A DNA stretch of 64,000 nt, taken from contig CM067360.1 of assembly GCA_034401795.1 (NCBI GenBank), forward strand, positions 54,113,768 through 54,177,767, read 5' to 3'. Each line of letters opens with the position of its first letter. Position 1 is the first letter of the stretch. The notes beneath the pieces were generated by a model. That model was not told the origin of the DNA. It searched no databases and saw only the letters and a list, made by a program, of their open reading frames with translations. This document shows, piece by piece, positions 21,727-33,401 of this stretch. The DNA comes from Chaetoderma sp. LZ-2023a. Taxonomy: Eukaryota; Mollusca; Caudofoveata; Chaetodermatida; Chaetodermatidae. A program made the position numbers and the translations under genes.

Positions 21727-22323
21727 TTTTCTCAGTGCCAGCGAAGCCATCATACATTGCAAACAACAAGAACTCGACATACACGGCCGACATATACCTC
21801 TTGGACCGGCATCATCGTTATACGACATGTGTGCGGTTATATTATCAAATACTGCCCCAGTTGAGCCAGGACAAGAACAAAGCTTATGGGCCACTGCACC
21901 ACAGTTAGGAAGCAACACACACATCGCCATGCTGGAACCCGATCCTGATTATATGATCGCCTCACAATGCGCAAGTCCCTGCATAATAGTAGACACTACT
22001 AATAAGGAAAATATACCTTTCAGAGTGTTCAATGGTACCACAGATCCCATCACTCTGGAACCAGGAGTACGCCACGGCCATTTAGTGGACATACTCTCAT
22101 TGGAATCACCTACACTTGCTGACACACCACCACACCTGACTGATCATTTACCCGAACACTTACATGATTTGTATCTATGTGCCACAGTTGGATTACAGCA
22201 ATCACAGAAACGTGAAATTCGTAAATTACTACACAAATATCACGATAGTTTCTCCTCTGGAGACATGCAGGCAATAATCGCCCCATATGTCAACTGGTAC
22301 GACGTCTTCCCATTCATAAGGAA
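21716..22323 (+). pseudogene. pol: Protease-RT connector of element 2
   Basis: Continuous frame to about 22310: DIHGRHIPLG, then a domain of about 130 residues (PCIIVDTTNKENIPFRVFNG, LEPGVRHGHLVDI) of the type that precedes RT in some gypsy elements, and the segment QKREIRKLLHKYHDSFS at the RT entrance. A frameshift near 22310 leads into RT. Confidence 0.65.
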
Positions 22324-23090
22324 GTGGAAGCACACCAACAAGTGGTGCGGACTGGTATTAATGAACCCTCAGCTTCTCCATGGGCTAGCCCAATAGTACT
22401 AGCAGGCAAAAAGGACGGAACCTTGCGGTTTTGTATTGACTACCGCCACCTTAAAAATCTTAGCATCAAGGACGCTTATCCGTTACCTCGGATAGATCAG
22501 GCCTTGGATTCCGTGTCCGGAGCCAAGAGATTTTGTACCCTTGACTTAGCTAGCGGTTACTGGCAAGTAGCCATGGACGAAGCTGACATGGAAAAGACCG
22601 CATTCGTTTGTAGGGATGGCCTTTTCCAATTCCGCAAGATGCCCTATGGGTTGTGCAATGCTTCCTGAACTTTTGAACGACTCATTGAGCAGGTATTAAC
22701 CACCCTGCAATGGGAAATCTGTCTTTGTTACATCGATGACATAATAGTCTTCGGACCAACGTTTGAGCAAACCTTAATCAATTTGGACACCGTGCTCTCT
22801 AGGTTCCGCACAGCCAATTTGAAACTCAAACCAAAGAAATGTCATCTCTTTAGACTGAGCGTTGAGCAGCTGGGAACGTCATATCTGGTGATGGAGTGGC
22901 TACTCAGCCGTAAAAAACTAAGGCAGTAGCAGAGTGGCCACAGCCCTCTTCAGTTACAGAGACACAGAGTTTTTTTGGCCTATGCCAGTACTATCGCCGT
23001 TACATCCGACATTTCAGCGAGATTGCTTCACCCCTCTACAAGATCACCGAGAAAGATCGACCATTTGAGTGGACGAGTGTGAAGGCTCCT
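22324..23090 (+). pseudogene. pol: Reverse transcriptase of element 2
   Basis: RT motifs: SASPWASPIVLAGKKD, LRFCIDYRHLKN, FCTLDLASGYWQVAM, MPYGLCNAS, then TGA at 22666-22668, continuation TFERLIEQVL and the catalytic YIDD at 22729-22740. A frameshift lies between about 22880 and 22930. The connection segment QYYRRYIRHFSEIASPLYK (near 23.0 kb) follows. At least one stop and two frameshifts, so dead. Confidence 0.9.
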
Positions 23091-23520
23091 TCAGGGCATT
23101 GAAGGAACTCTTGACGACCGCCCCGATTCCTTCTCATCCTAATCCAAACCTCGATTCCATCTTAGACTCTGACGTGTCAGCTTACGCTTTTGGCGCGGTT
23201 CTATCTCAGGTCACAGAAGATGGAACAGCGCAGGTATTGGGTTATGGTTCACATACTCTGAATAAAACGGAGAGAAGATACGCAACCACTAAGCGAGAAC
23301 TGTTAACAGCGGTACATTTCGTCAAGTATTATAAACACTTTCTGTACGGGTGCCCTTTTACACTCTGTTAGGACCATGCCTCACTACGATGGCTCAGGAA
23401 TTTGAAATATCTGGAGGGCCAGGTGGCAAGATGGCAGGAATCCATGCAGGCCTATAACTTCAACGTTGTTCTCCATCCCACCAAATTGCATGGGAATGCC
23501 GACGCCCTTAGTAGAATTGG
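23069..23520 (+). pseudogene. pol: RNase H of element 2
   Basis: ILDSDVSAYAFGAVLSQV holds the first catalytic Asp, followed by TKRELLTAVHFVKYYKHFLY with the Glu helix. TAG at 23369-23371 interrupts just before DHASLRWLRN. The domain closes with LHGNADALSRIG. Confidence 0.85.
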
Positions 23521-25087
23521 TGCAGAAGCTGAACACGAAGAGGCCGCCACCGTGACACAGTCAACACAGCCATCTCCAGAGTTCCCCGAATTGAGGTGCG
23601 CAGAGTGGAATCCGGAGAAAATCACACACCACCAAACAACAGACGTGCGGACACGAAATATATACGCATGGATCCATGAGGGGGTACGTCCTCGTAAGGA
23701 ATCGGTAACACCACTTTCCACCACGGCAAAATATTATTACCAATGGTTTGAAGAATGTCGATTAATAAATAACGTTCTGTATATTAATGACCGTCTGGTA
23801 GTCCCGGAAAGTTATTGTGAACTTATATTAAAACAACTGCATGATAACGCCGGGCATCTGGCCGTGGAAAGAACTGTTGCCCATATCAAATTGAGATTCC
23901 ACTGGATTGGGATTCGTGATAGTGTCAAGGCATGGGTTGCCAAATGTATCCCATGCCAAAAATACGATGTGGGCCAACACCACATCGCACCATCTCAAAT
24001 TAAGAATGTTGGTGCACCGTGGGAGCGAGTGGCTATCGACGTGCTCGGACCATTGAATTCGATGGATGATGGAAATAAGGACGTCCTCGTATTACAAGAT
24101 TACTTTACGAAGTGGGTAGAAGTATTTGCTTTTCCAGACCAAGAGGCATCCACCGTAGCGGAGGTCTTGGCAAGCACTGTGTTCTGCCGTTTTGGTATGC
24201 CTTATGAGTTGCACTCCGATCAAGGAAGTAATTTTTAGAGCCAGCTTATATCAGAGCTCTGCAAATTGTTCCATATCGTCAAAACAAGGACGACTCCATA
24301 TCACCCCCAGAGTGACGGGATGGTAGAGAGATTCAACAGAACTCTCGCGGAGATGCTTACGAGGGAAACATGTCTTGATTGTGGAGATTGGGACCTATGG
24401 CTCCCGTATGTACTCATGGCTTACCGCACTTCAGTACATTCCAGCACAGGTTATACCCCTACTCGGTTAATGTTTGGCCGTGAATTAGCCTTACCCCTGG
24501 ATCTGAGCATGCCTCGGATACCAGGAGAAAAAAAATCACCATCTCTCTATGTTGAACTCTTGTGGCAAAGGATAGAACAAGCCCATGAGTTAATGAGAGA
24601 AACCTTATCCACTGCACACCGGCGGCAAAAGACATGGCATGACCGGAGGGTGCATGGAAACCTTTATGAACCAGGAAGGATGGTTTAGGTACATGATTCA
24701 TGATGATCTGCAAACGTGCCAAGTAAACTGAGTTACCAGTGGAGGGGCCCCTATGTGGTAGTAGCTAAGACGTCGGACGTGACCTACCGTATCCGTGCTT
24801 CGGATGGCCTGACCTCAGTCATCCACTTCAATCGGCTTAAACCTTGTATCAGTGATGACCCAGCACCAGAGCTCGGACTGGGCGTTTCTCGTGACACCGG
24901 TACCCAGACAGATATTTCTGTGGAAATTAGTATTCCCACGGTTAGCGCAGAGCACTGCGGTGCAAGTTCAGCCCCACTTCTACCAAGCCAGAATGTGGGT
25001 GAACAAGTGGGTAATGCTGACGACGATGATGAAATACGTACTCGCCCTCTCCCTCCTCAGCGCAGGTCTACTCGATCTGGGAAGTAG
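23520..25087 (+). pseudogene. pol: Integrase of element 2 with GPY/F module
   Basis: HHCC zinc domain (LHDNAGHLAVERTVAHIKL ... KCIPCQKYD), then the DDE core: VAIDVLGPL, LHSDQGSNF followed by TAG 24236-24238, and HPQSDGMVERFNRTL. The C-terminal module YQWRGPYVVVAKTSDVTYRI shows the GPY/F signature. TAG 24686-24688 and further stops lie between core and GPY/F. The tail is acidic (NADDDDEIRTRPLPPQ) and ends with TAG 25085-25087. No chromodomain is seen. Confidence 0.9.
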
Positions 25088-27715
25088 TATCTGAAGAATT
25101 TTGTGTTTGTTTTGTCCAAGGGACCGGATGGAAAAGTTGTTCCTCCAATCTCTTCCCATTCCCACCCACTTCATGCTATGTCACTCCGCCCCCCCACCCC
25201 CCCCCCCATCATAGAGTTACCATAAGCGGAAGATGAGGCTGACCCAAGCCATGCTTCCTGTGGGGTGGAACATATGGTGATAAGCATGGAAGTGAAGAGG
25301 CTAGATGAAGCCTTAGCGTGTCTAGAACCGCAGAACTGTACAACAAGGTGTACCCGACCACCTCCAAAAACGCCAGACCAATTCCCAACCAAGCAAGACC
25401 AGTATCCAACATCGCACCACCACCCCAAATCCAACTGGCGTCCCTTATCTATACACCAAGTTCGGACATCACCGGCCACGTCCATTTCACACTCCCATCG
25501 TCGTCTGTTGACCGTCAATCTTCAGATATGAGAGAGACTGCTGCAACAGAGGAGGTGGCATCCCGCACCGCACCGACCAACATTACCCCCCCCCACCCAC
25601 CCACGGTGGGCAGGGAAGCAGCCTGTTCAGCAGACACTCGGTTCGAATTTTCCCGGTGTCTAGAAATTATGACAGGACGCCAACCATCGTGTAATGGGAG
25701 ATGACCACCTCCCTCTATCCAACGGCCACCCCATCCATTCGGCCTGCCATACTCCCCCATGAGCAGTCAGGACATCACACAACAGACAGAACCTCATCAC
25801 ATACAGAGCACACCTGCCCTCAAGGCTGGATATGTCAATTCATCATTGCGCACACATCACATACCTACTCAGTTATACTCAGCATAGCAGAGACATTCAA
25901 CATCGGCAACAATATCGTTTAGCAGCACCTACCGGTATTAATTAATTCCTGATAAAGACATAAAAAATCAAACTGCGGGAGAAATACTATCTCCCGCAAA
26001 CCTACACCTCCCGCAATAACAACAGACTTGGCGTTCACCAGCGTGGAAAACTGGAATGCGCCCACTTCGCTTATAACATCGGCATCATACAGCAGCCCGG
26101 ACATCCCGACAACAACATCATCATCAACAAACAGCAGCCGACAAATCTCCCGCACACACCTTCTTATCCAGTTACGGGAGAACTGATCATATGGATATAA
26201 GGAATGCATTACAGCCATCTACAGTACGCCTCATGGGGGGGGGGGACGTTTGTCCAATGCTCTTCCCCCTCCCTTTTCCCCGACGTCGTACAGAAACAGC
26301 CAAAATCTACATACATCATCTACACGTAATAACAGTCAATATTATTAAGAGAGCAAGATGCCCGCGTTATCCTCAGTCACGAGTAGGATTTTACTACAGA
26401 AAAGTTGAATTCGATAATGGATTGATCAATGTTACGACAGCATCCGACAGGTCATCTGCACTCTAAAATAACTCTGTCCCACCCACGGGCTCGGCCATTA
26501 CATAGTGAAATACCCTCAGGGTTCGATAAAGTTGACATCCCCCCCCCCCCCCCGCACCTGGCGGCCATAAAAACGTCACCTTCACCACAGCGCAAGTATC
26601 ATCCACAGATAACTAGCGACGCGTATCAGATTCAAATCACCAACATGGCAGAAACACAGACACTCAGGTTGACTGTATTCTCAATCTCCAAATGACGGCA
26701 TTGTAAATTGTAATAACTGTGGCATCCACTTCCGAGTTGTTATGTAATTTAGCCATTATTGAATGGTATTAATGTGTCTGGTCTAGGCCGGGACGAAGCT
26801 AGTTCTACCCATTAAGGAGAATGCTTGGCAAGGCCTCCCGCTTGGAAAACCTGAATAGATCTGTTTAAACCACACATCAAATTACTTACAACTTTACTGT
26901 TAAATTTTTGATTAAGAACACAACTGCTCTACCGTGCTACAAATCATTAGCGCACGGGCCGGTAAAGCGGCATCAAAAATCTAACAGTATAATTACAAGG
27001 GGAGTTTCAAAAATTCTCTTCCCTGCATTCCAGTCCATAATCAACACGGGCTGAGAACTACCTATTACAGTCATATACCAAGACGCATGGTTAAGAACTC
27101 GCGTGAACAGGGGACATCATATTATAACGATTCATGATATAACATATATATCTTTCCATATCTCGCATCTACAACAGACTACCTCAGCAACAGTATTTTG
27201 GCCATTGACATAAACAGTACATACGTTTCGGATCAACCACATGCTTTTAAGAACCACGTGACATTTACTGCTATTTCCAGTAAATTGGATCACACGCTTT
27301 AAACACAAGAGTTGCCCAAAAACGCGGCTACCACAGCGTGATGGAGGAGTGGCGATGGTGAGTCGTGGTATTTGCCGCTGACGTCATCAGGCTCCCACAC
27401 ACACCATCGAGCGCTCCAGCCTAAAATTAAAACAGGCAAGTTTATAAGCATCCAATCTGAAAAACCACCTCATGCTGATTAAAAGGTGAGGCTCCTCAAA
27501 GAAAAAGTAGTAGCACGTTTTTATGATGATCGGAGGCTGTTAAATGTGCTAAGATTAGGACAAAGTTAATGAGCCATTCCTCCTATAATTAAAAGTACTC
27601 CCTTTATACGGGAAGAATTAATCCCTAGACGTCTAGAAAGGGAAAGAGGAAACTTTCCATATAGGGCTGACCGAATCACCTGTTAAAACTTCCAGGTGTG
27701 GTCATCCTCTGCCTA
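25088..27715. other. Long non-coding or unidentified segment of element 2
   Basis: About 2.6 kb between pol and the third ORF. It contains homopolymer tracts (poly-C near 25190-25206 and 26540-26555, poly-G near 26235), Pro/Thr-rich chance frames (for example 25318-25704) and one perfect CRE, TGACGTCA, near 27381. It occupies the place of an env gene, but I see no signal peptide or transmembrane frame. Confidence 0.4.
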
Positions 27716-27739
27716 TGACGTCACCAAATAGTATAAAAG
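27716..27739 (+). promoter_or_regulatory. CRE-TATA promoter block D
   Basis: TGACGTCA (27716-27723), then CCAAATAG and TATAAAAG (27732-27739), followed by GAGGAAGCGCG. The arrangement and spacing (16 bases) match the LTR promoters. The ATG of the third ORF is 213 bases further on, so this could drive a separate transcript. Confidence 0.65.
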
Positions 27740-27951
27740 GAGGAAGCGCGCTCTGAAACTTTGTCTTCCCATCAAAACTCGACACTGGGGAAGAACAGAT
27801 AGCATTATGCTTCTTTCGTGTCGAAAACCAAATTCCGCTGTTTTGTTATTAGTTCATTTATTATGCTTGGCCTGGAAAGTTAACACAATGAAGAGATAGG
27901 GCATTAGGTTTTGAATAGGGTTCCCGCTGCCACCTACCATGCAGGAACGAG

Positions 27952-28845
27952 ATGTCACTCCTTGAAGATTTAGCGTTATCGGATTCGTCTGAAGAGGAAT
28001 CGGTAGCAGTTCCAAAATGCTTCCTATGCAGCTCGTTATTAGCTACATCTACACTGGTCCTGAAGCGGAGTAAGAAGCGAAAGTCTTCCACAGAATCCAG
28101 TCCGGCAGCACCCGCATCAGTAACCAGCCATCCAACTACAGCCACTACACCCTCAACCGTAGTGTCTAAAGCAGTTTTAGCCAGTCAGCCAATTTCGGTA
28201 GTCATCACGACACCTGCGGGAATAGAAATTCCAAATCACCCGCAGTCACCATCTCCGCCAGACCTGACCATAGACGAGGGACCAGGACCGACGCAGCCTG
28301 CGTCGATTAGCATACTTCAACTTGTGTTATCCAGCATCCGCTTCCTAGCCTTTCTGACCCCGCCATCAGAAATGGCACCACGCCGGAACGACCATGCATG
28401 GGAAAGAGACGTATCGCCCACACCCAGGACATGCAGCCCGTGCCTAACGCTACCGCAAATCGTCTGTTAAAATATGCTAAGTCTCAGAAGATGTCATCTC
28501 CTGCCCTATCCGCTCCCACATCATTGCCTCAGCCTACGATACAGCTCACCGCCATCACCACGCCAGCTACTGCAGCCACCTACTACAACAACTACAACAT
28601 CAACCACGTTAGCAACCACTAGCACCACCACTGCCTCACGGACAGATATTTTAAAACCGGCAGTAACTGTGAGAGACATTATGGACGCTCATATTTCCGT
28701 CGCCACCACTTCAGACATTTCCGACAGTGCCAGTAATAGTGAACGCATCTCAGCAATGATAGTGCATCCACCGCGACCAACCACGTCAGTCGCGGGACCC
28801 AGACTCAGTGGGGAAATTTTGCAGCAGAGGTGTAATCATTTGTGA
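27952..28845 (+). pseudogene. Third ORF of element 2: Ser/Thr/Pro-rich protein, unidentified
   Basis: From ATG 27952: MSLLEDLALSDSSEEES (acidic, casein-kinase-2-like serines), a Cys pair (CFLCSS), a basic nuclear-localisation-like KRSKKRKSS, and then long Ser/Thr/Pro/Ala-rich sequence. The frame is lost near 28400. A second frame carries RLLKYAKSQKMSSPALSAP, and the first frame is regained by about 28630 (DILKPAVTVRDIMDAHIS) and ends at TGA 28843-28845. A stop at 28468-28470 and the two frame changes show decay. The make-up is that of a disordered nuclear or regulatory protein. It resembles no domain I know. Placement between pol and the polypurine tract, behind its own CRE-TATA block, suggests an accessory gene. 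Confidence 0.45.
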
Positions 28846-29318
28846 TACAGCAGAAACATCAGTGGTGCGATTCATGGAAGTGTATTAATTATTACTTTAT
28901 TTTTTAAATACTTTTCTTCTTATTATATATGTTAGATCAATTGAATCCCCTCCCTATGATGACAACGGTTATCCGACACAGCTGCGTACTTCGGTGCCCA
29001 GCTGTGTCCCACACAAAATGAGCACTGCGGACTCCGGTGTTGTAAGAACGTTGTGTGCGACGTAAAGAATACAACATCCTGCAGTGCAATAATGTCATAA
29101 TCCCGTCATGCAGTCTCAGCTACGCTGGGGCTGCATGATAAACTAACTGTTATGTTATTATTATATATATATATTTTATTTCTTCCTGTCTTGGATGTCA
29201 GGACGGCTATGGGGCTGGCGGGAGCTGGCCATTGCAGACCTGCTGTCTATAAATCCCGCCTAGCATACGTCCATGTGTCGATCTGCCATGCACGGTCGTT
29301 TGCCATGGATGTCAAACT
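28846..29318. other. 3' non-coding part of element 2
   Basis: AT-rich run with a short (TA)n at about 29163-29175, then GC-richer sequence leading to the polypurine tract. No gene seen. Confidence 0.5.
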
Positions 29319-29330
29319 AGGAGGGGGTGG
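29319..29330 (+). other. Polypurine tract of element 2
   Basis: AGGAGGGGGTGG lies immediately before the TGTAGTTCGG that starts copy A of the long repeat. This supports reading copy A as the 3' LTR of element 2. Confidence 0.7.
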
Positions 29331-29830
29331 TGTAGTTCGGATCGACCGGGCGGGTACCGGCCGTAGCAGCCAAGCTGGGTATGCGCCGCCCACCCTGGAT
29401 TCGTTCGTTGAACACGCCCCCCCCCTGGGTTGAGCCATAAGCGTATATGGGCCTATGAGAGAGAACGCGTTGTGAAAACGACTAAGTTCATTAAAGCGAA
29501 TAGTCCGCATGCACACGCTTAGATACTATTTTTGATGGAGCACATAGTTTACGACCAAGATGGGATGACGCTTTTAGTGTACCGAGATGATACCATGTAA
29601 TCTTTCTTAATTGCTTGTTCCCGCCGAAGCTGGCATTATTCAAGAGCAGAATTCGACTGGCTTTTTAAATCTGTAAACCATTTCAAAATCGGTTAAGAAA
29701 TGGCTGAGTTATCCACAGAAATCCCCTCTTGATTATCTTCAAAATATTGCTGTGACGTCATAACCACGTGGACGCATAACTTCTAGAATGTTTTAGAAAC
29801 TTCGACTGCGTGATTATTAGCTATGAGCTG

Positions 29831-29896
29831 ATTGGCTGTTGCTCGGCCGATGATTGGTTGGACCTTGCGCCTGTGACGTCACGAGTAGTATAAAAG
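29831..29896 (+). promoter_or_regulatory. Promoter A: inverted CCAAT boxes, CRE and TATA
   Basis: Two ATTGG elements (29831-29835 and about 29853-29857), CRE TGACGTCA (29874-29881) and TATA box TATAAAAG (29889-29896). A further perfect CRE lies at 29753-29760. The combination suggests a strong, cAMP/CREB-responsive pol II promoter (inference). Confidence 0.7.
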
Positions 29897-32042
29897 GAGA
29901 AGCGATCCAGAGATCGAGGGCATCCTTGGCCAGGGGCCGACAATCAGCGCGACACTACGCAGATCACTTTGCCTTCTGTCAGTTTCTCTACCGTAGCTAG
30001 CAGTATCGAACCCACCGCACTAAAGCAATTTTGTAACTCCCCTTACTTGCGGGAGCATTTTGGAACTTTCTACTTATTGTTCACGAATATCAAGATCTAC
30101 TTCGGAACACAAACTTGCGGTGAGGCCTCTACGGCCGGAATATGTGATTCTACAGATGTAGGGACAGCGATGTTCTTTGATGGATGACTCACCGGATCTG
30201 CCAGCCATGCCAAAATGTGGTATTTCAACCGTCCCCACAGTGGTTCTTCTGACTTTCGACCGCATCAAGTAAACTTTGCCCAGTGCGTCTTCGGAGCTGG
30301 CTGACGTACCCAGCACCGTTAAGCTTTGTTTTGTATCTTCATCTGCATCTAACAACCCCGCTTGTGATCGGGTTGTTGTCAACTTCCATCCGTACCAGCG
30401 GTGTATGGGAACTTTCTTCACAGCAGGAGTGCTATTGTATCTCTTACTAAATACTCATTAGACATTCTATATTGTGCTTACAGTCCTAAGTTCAATCCGC
30501 GCCCATCATGCGCAGATTGTAGGAAGCCTGTTTGCGGGAACCAACCTGCGGGAGCTTTCCAGCTTCGTGAGAATGCATCAACTCACGTCAAACTAAGAAT
30601 AACGTATCAATTTCAGCAACACGATAGCCGAACTTAAGAATACTTAACTATACATAAAATTTTAATTATTCCGTTAAATGTATTTTTCCTAAATTATATC
30701 GTACCTGTATAAATGGTCCCGATGACTAAAAGGTACCGTAATGGTCTTAGGACTGCTAGTTATAATTTCTGTATATGTTTATAGTTATTCTCATTTTCTG
30801 TAAGGCGTTTTCAGTAACCGCACCGTAGTTTGTTCGTTAACCTGTACTAAAGATATATAATTCTTATAATTTATACACTGTATTGATTGTTCTGGTTAGT
30901 TTATATATATATGGCGAGTGGCCATCAGTTCATATGTTTTGTTTATTTATAGAAAATATAGGACTGCAGTGCACGTAGAAAACACTATACAGCAACACTT
31001 ATATATGCAACATTTTCTCCCGCCACCAACACTTTTTCACTGAGGTCGCTGTACGTGCTATAACTTTGTTTAGCCCGGCATGCTAACGACTAAAACCTTT
31101 TCTATTCAGCTCGATAGGATAGGTTTAATATGATTATAGACGATGTCTTCGTTAGGAAATGAGTAGTATACTCTTCTCTTCCGGTAGTTGCGATAATTTA
31201 GCCCCACATGCCGGCAAGATTCATATCTCTAGGATATTGTCTCTCTTCATGTTCCACTAAGCCTTGTGGCTTCTTAATTGTTTGGATGTCCCTATCCGCA
31301 CCATGGGCTGATCCGACCCTGGGAAGCTGTTGGTGTTTCTGAGCGGTGATGGTATGGTATCACATACATTCCCTCCGTATCTTCAGATACCTAGTAGTTA
31401 GCACTAAAGCGGCAACTACTAATTCAGCATACTAAGAGTTACATAAGACGGTGACGGGGGAATCCTTCGGGAATCGTTCATCCCGTCGTCACATAAAACA
31501 GTACGCAACCTTATACTCATAATCTCACTAGGTATGGTCTTTTCTTTTTCAATCATTTTGGTTAAATATTAGAGTGGGCCCATTTTTGCCTACTACTCTT
31601 CTCCCGCTTTAAGCAGTGGCGACACCTTCCCGAGACGGAGGCTCGCGCGAGGCACTTGCCTCTCGCAAGGATTCAGTGATGACGGTCCACGTGCGGATAA
31701 TACTCCTCACCCAAACTAGCACTAGTAGTATGCGTGTGAGGCACATGATTTTCGTCACTACAGAGGTAATCTTCTTTCCTTTCAGCTTAGAGGTATAATA
31801 GCTTGTACTAAGTTAATTAGTTAAGTCTCGTGTACGGGAGCCTCCCTTGCGGGGATACCTCTGCGGACCTACGAGTCTGTGTGGTACCTCCGGGAGGCCC
31901 ACGTTTAAAACTTCATCTAGCTGTCTCTATATCTTGTATTTTCGTATGCTCCTCATTTTATCTAGCATACTCGACAGTCTGTTTAGGTAAAAACATTGCA
32001 TATACTTATTTTTAATTAGGTCACCAAAATCAAATCTTGTAA

Positions 32043-32070
32043 GTCCATAGATCACGAAATTTCTATGGAC
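32043..32070. repeat. Conserved hairpin in copy A
   Basis: GTCCATAGA and TCTATGGAC form perfect 9-bp arms around a 10-base loop. The same hairpin is at 39269-39296 in copy B. It immediately precedes the protein-like repeat. Confidence 0.7.
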
Positions 32071-32700
32071 AGGCATACTGGTGACACAAACTCTTGGTAT
32101 GAGACTGTTGTATTTAATATTCGTGACAATGGTCGCACGGCCCCACCGGAACGATTGAGTTCCACCAGCCTTAGGAGCCGGCCTTTATTACCCATAGGGC
32201 AGTCTCGTACAGGATCCGTCACCCCACGACTAGAAGCTAACCAGCATCATCATGTGTCATGCACTTGTGGCACGGCGAGTCGACATCAACACCGGAACGG
32301 CTCGACACTACCCCGCGAGCTACAGCGAGGCACGTTCCTCTCGCAACAAATAATATGTGTTAGGGGTTCATTTAGTTTATATTAAACTTGCTAAGTAGCC
32401 GCCTTAGGACCATCCTTTGTCGGAATACCTCACTGATTATACACATCAGATATCGGTGAGGTACCTCGGGCGAGGACCATATTAAGCAAATCACCAACTC
32501 CGCCCTATGTACTTGATTTCTCTCCAATAGCCGCAAATGAGTAACATTGTTTGTTTGTTATTTGTAACTAATTATGTATTTTGTGATGTCTAAGCTCTAA
32601 ATTGAGTAGATGGACTGCCACACCAGTGATACAAACAGCCGGGATGAAATGGTGTGGTTCAACTTCCGCGACGATGGTCACACGGCCTCACTGGAAAGTG
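32065..32700 (+). repeat. Protein-like tandem repeat in copy A
   Basis: The unit at 32065 (MDRHTGDTNSWYETVVFN) recurs in diverged form at 32610 (MDCHTSDTNSRDEMVWFNF) and in copy B at 39291 (MDRH-TDTNSWDETVVFN). Both units in A also share a CGCACGGCC/CACACGGCC stretch. The earlier GCGAGGCACTTGCCTCTCGC near 31.65 kb recurs as AGCGAGGCACGTTCCTCTCG near 32.32 kb, so the segment is a tandem duplication with a period of roughly 550-680 bases. Confidence 0.55.
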
Positions 32701-33090
32701 AACATTCCATTGGCTCACGAAGCAGTGGAGAGAGAGGATCTGGCAGACCAGCGTGTACCCCGATGGCTACAATCGTTTATCCCAGTGCTTTTTACCACAA
32801 GACCCATGTCAACACTCGGTATGCCACTAGAGATCAAATATGCTGACGATGAAAAGAAACCCATTGACGAACTACTCCAAATGGCAGACAAAAAATTGAG
32901 AATAGCTTTAAAATTGAGAATAGCTTTATGAATGAACGAAAAACAGATTTCACATACACCTACCAACAAAGCATGAAACTAAAGACAAGCATGATCCACT
33001 TCATTTCAGTCCTTCTGGAAGCTATGGATTCGTAGATCAATGATGCCAGTGACTATGTTTATACAACACAACATGTGTATCCTTGATGTA
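32700..33090 (+). pseudogene. LINE RT fragment (family E), left of Tc1
   Basis: One frame reads LQSFIPVLFTTRP, MPLEIKYADDEKKPIDELLQ (with the RT YADD box) and DKKLRIAL. A 17-base tandem duplication (KLRIAL twice) and a stop follow, then MNERKTDFTYTYQQS. This is the palm region of a LINE reverse transcriptase. The Tc1 element interrupts it at TA 33089-33090 and the same ORF resumes at 34754. Confidence 0.75.
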
Positions 33091-33116
33091 TACACCTGTG
33101 CAAAAGTTAAGCACCA
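33091..33116 (+). repeat. Left terminal inverted repeat of Tc1
   Basis: A 26-base arm starting TACACCTGTGC. Its exact reverse complement is at 34726-34751. Confidence 0.9.
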
Positions 33117-33401
33117 GCAAAAACAATAGAACGTAGAAACAAGATGGTACAACTAGGCTGCCATACTTTTTGTCCCCACGTTAGCTGACATAATTCCAAG
33201 TACGAAATGCACATGCATGCATGACTTCACGCCGCTTGATGTCCGTGCGTGGCGGGAAACAGCACACGTGTTCAGTTATGTAAAAGTCCAGTTTGAGGTG
33301 TAGAACATTACATACAGATTTAGGCGACAAGATTAGGAATTTTGTGTTCATGACCGTGGTTTATTTGTACGGAGAGAATTAGCTCTTGATTGTGAACCGC
33401 T

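Larger units (their letters stand above)
29331..32400 (+). repeat. Copy A of the long LTR-like repeat (3' LTR of element 2)
   Basis: Starts TGTAGTTCGGATCGACC. It is collinear with copy B over its whole length apart from an internal gap of about 540 bases (the segment at 38.09-38.63 kb of B). It contains the promoter region (29.83-29.90 kb) and several AATAAA-like signals. The distal part has tandem repeats and a perfect small hairpin. No convincing gene. A minus-strand frame near the start (with PAWLLRPVPARSIRTTP) is present in all copies because the DNA is conserved. The right end is uncertain: homology with B runs to about 32.33 kb, and a diverged part repeat continues to 32.70 kb. About 3 kb is unusually long for an LTR. 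Confidence 0.65.

Noticed and set aside
25265..25760. Overlapping Pro/Thr-rich frames after element 2 pol
   Set aside because: All frames on both strands are open because of composition. No consistent protein-like pattern.
29247..29516. Minus-strand frame with PAWLLRPVPARSIRTTP, also at 19840-20211
   Set aside because: It recurs because it lies in the conserved start of the LTR-like repeat. Copies differ by frame-breaking changes, so it is not a gene.
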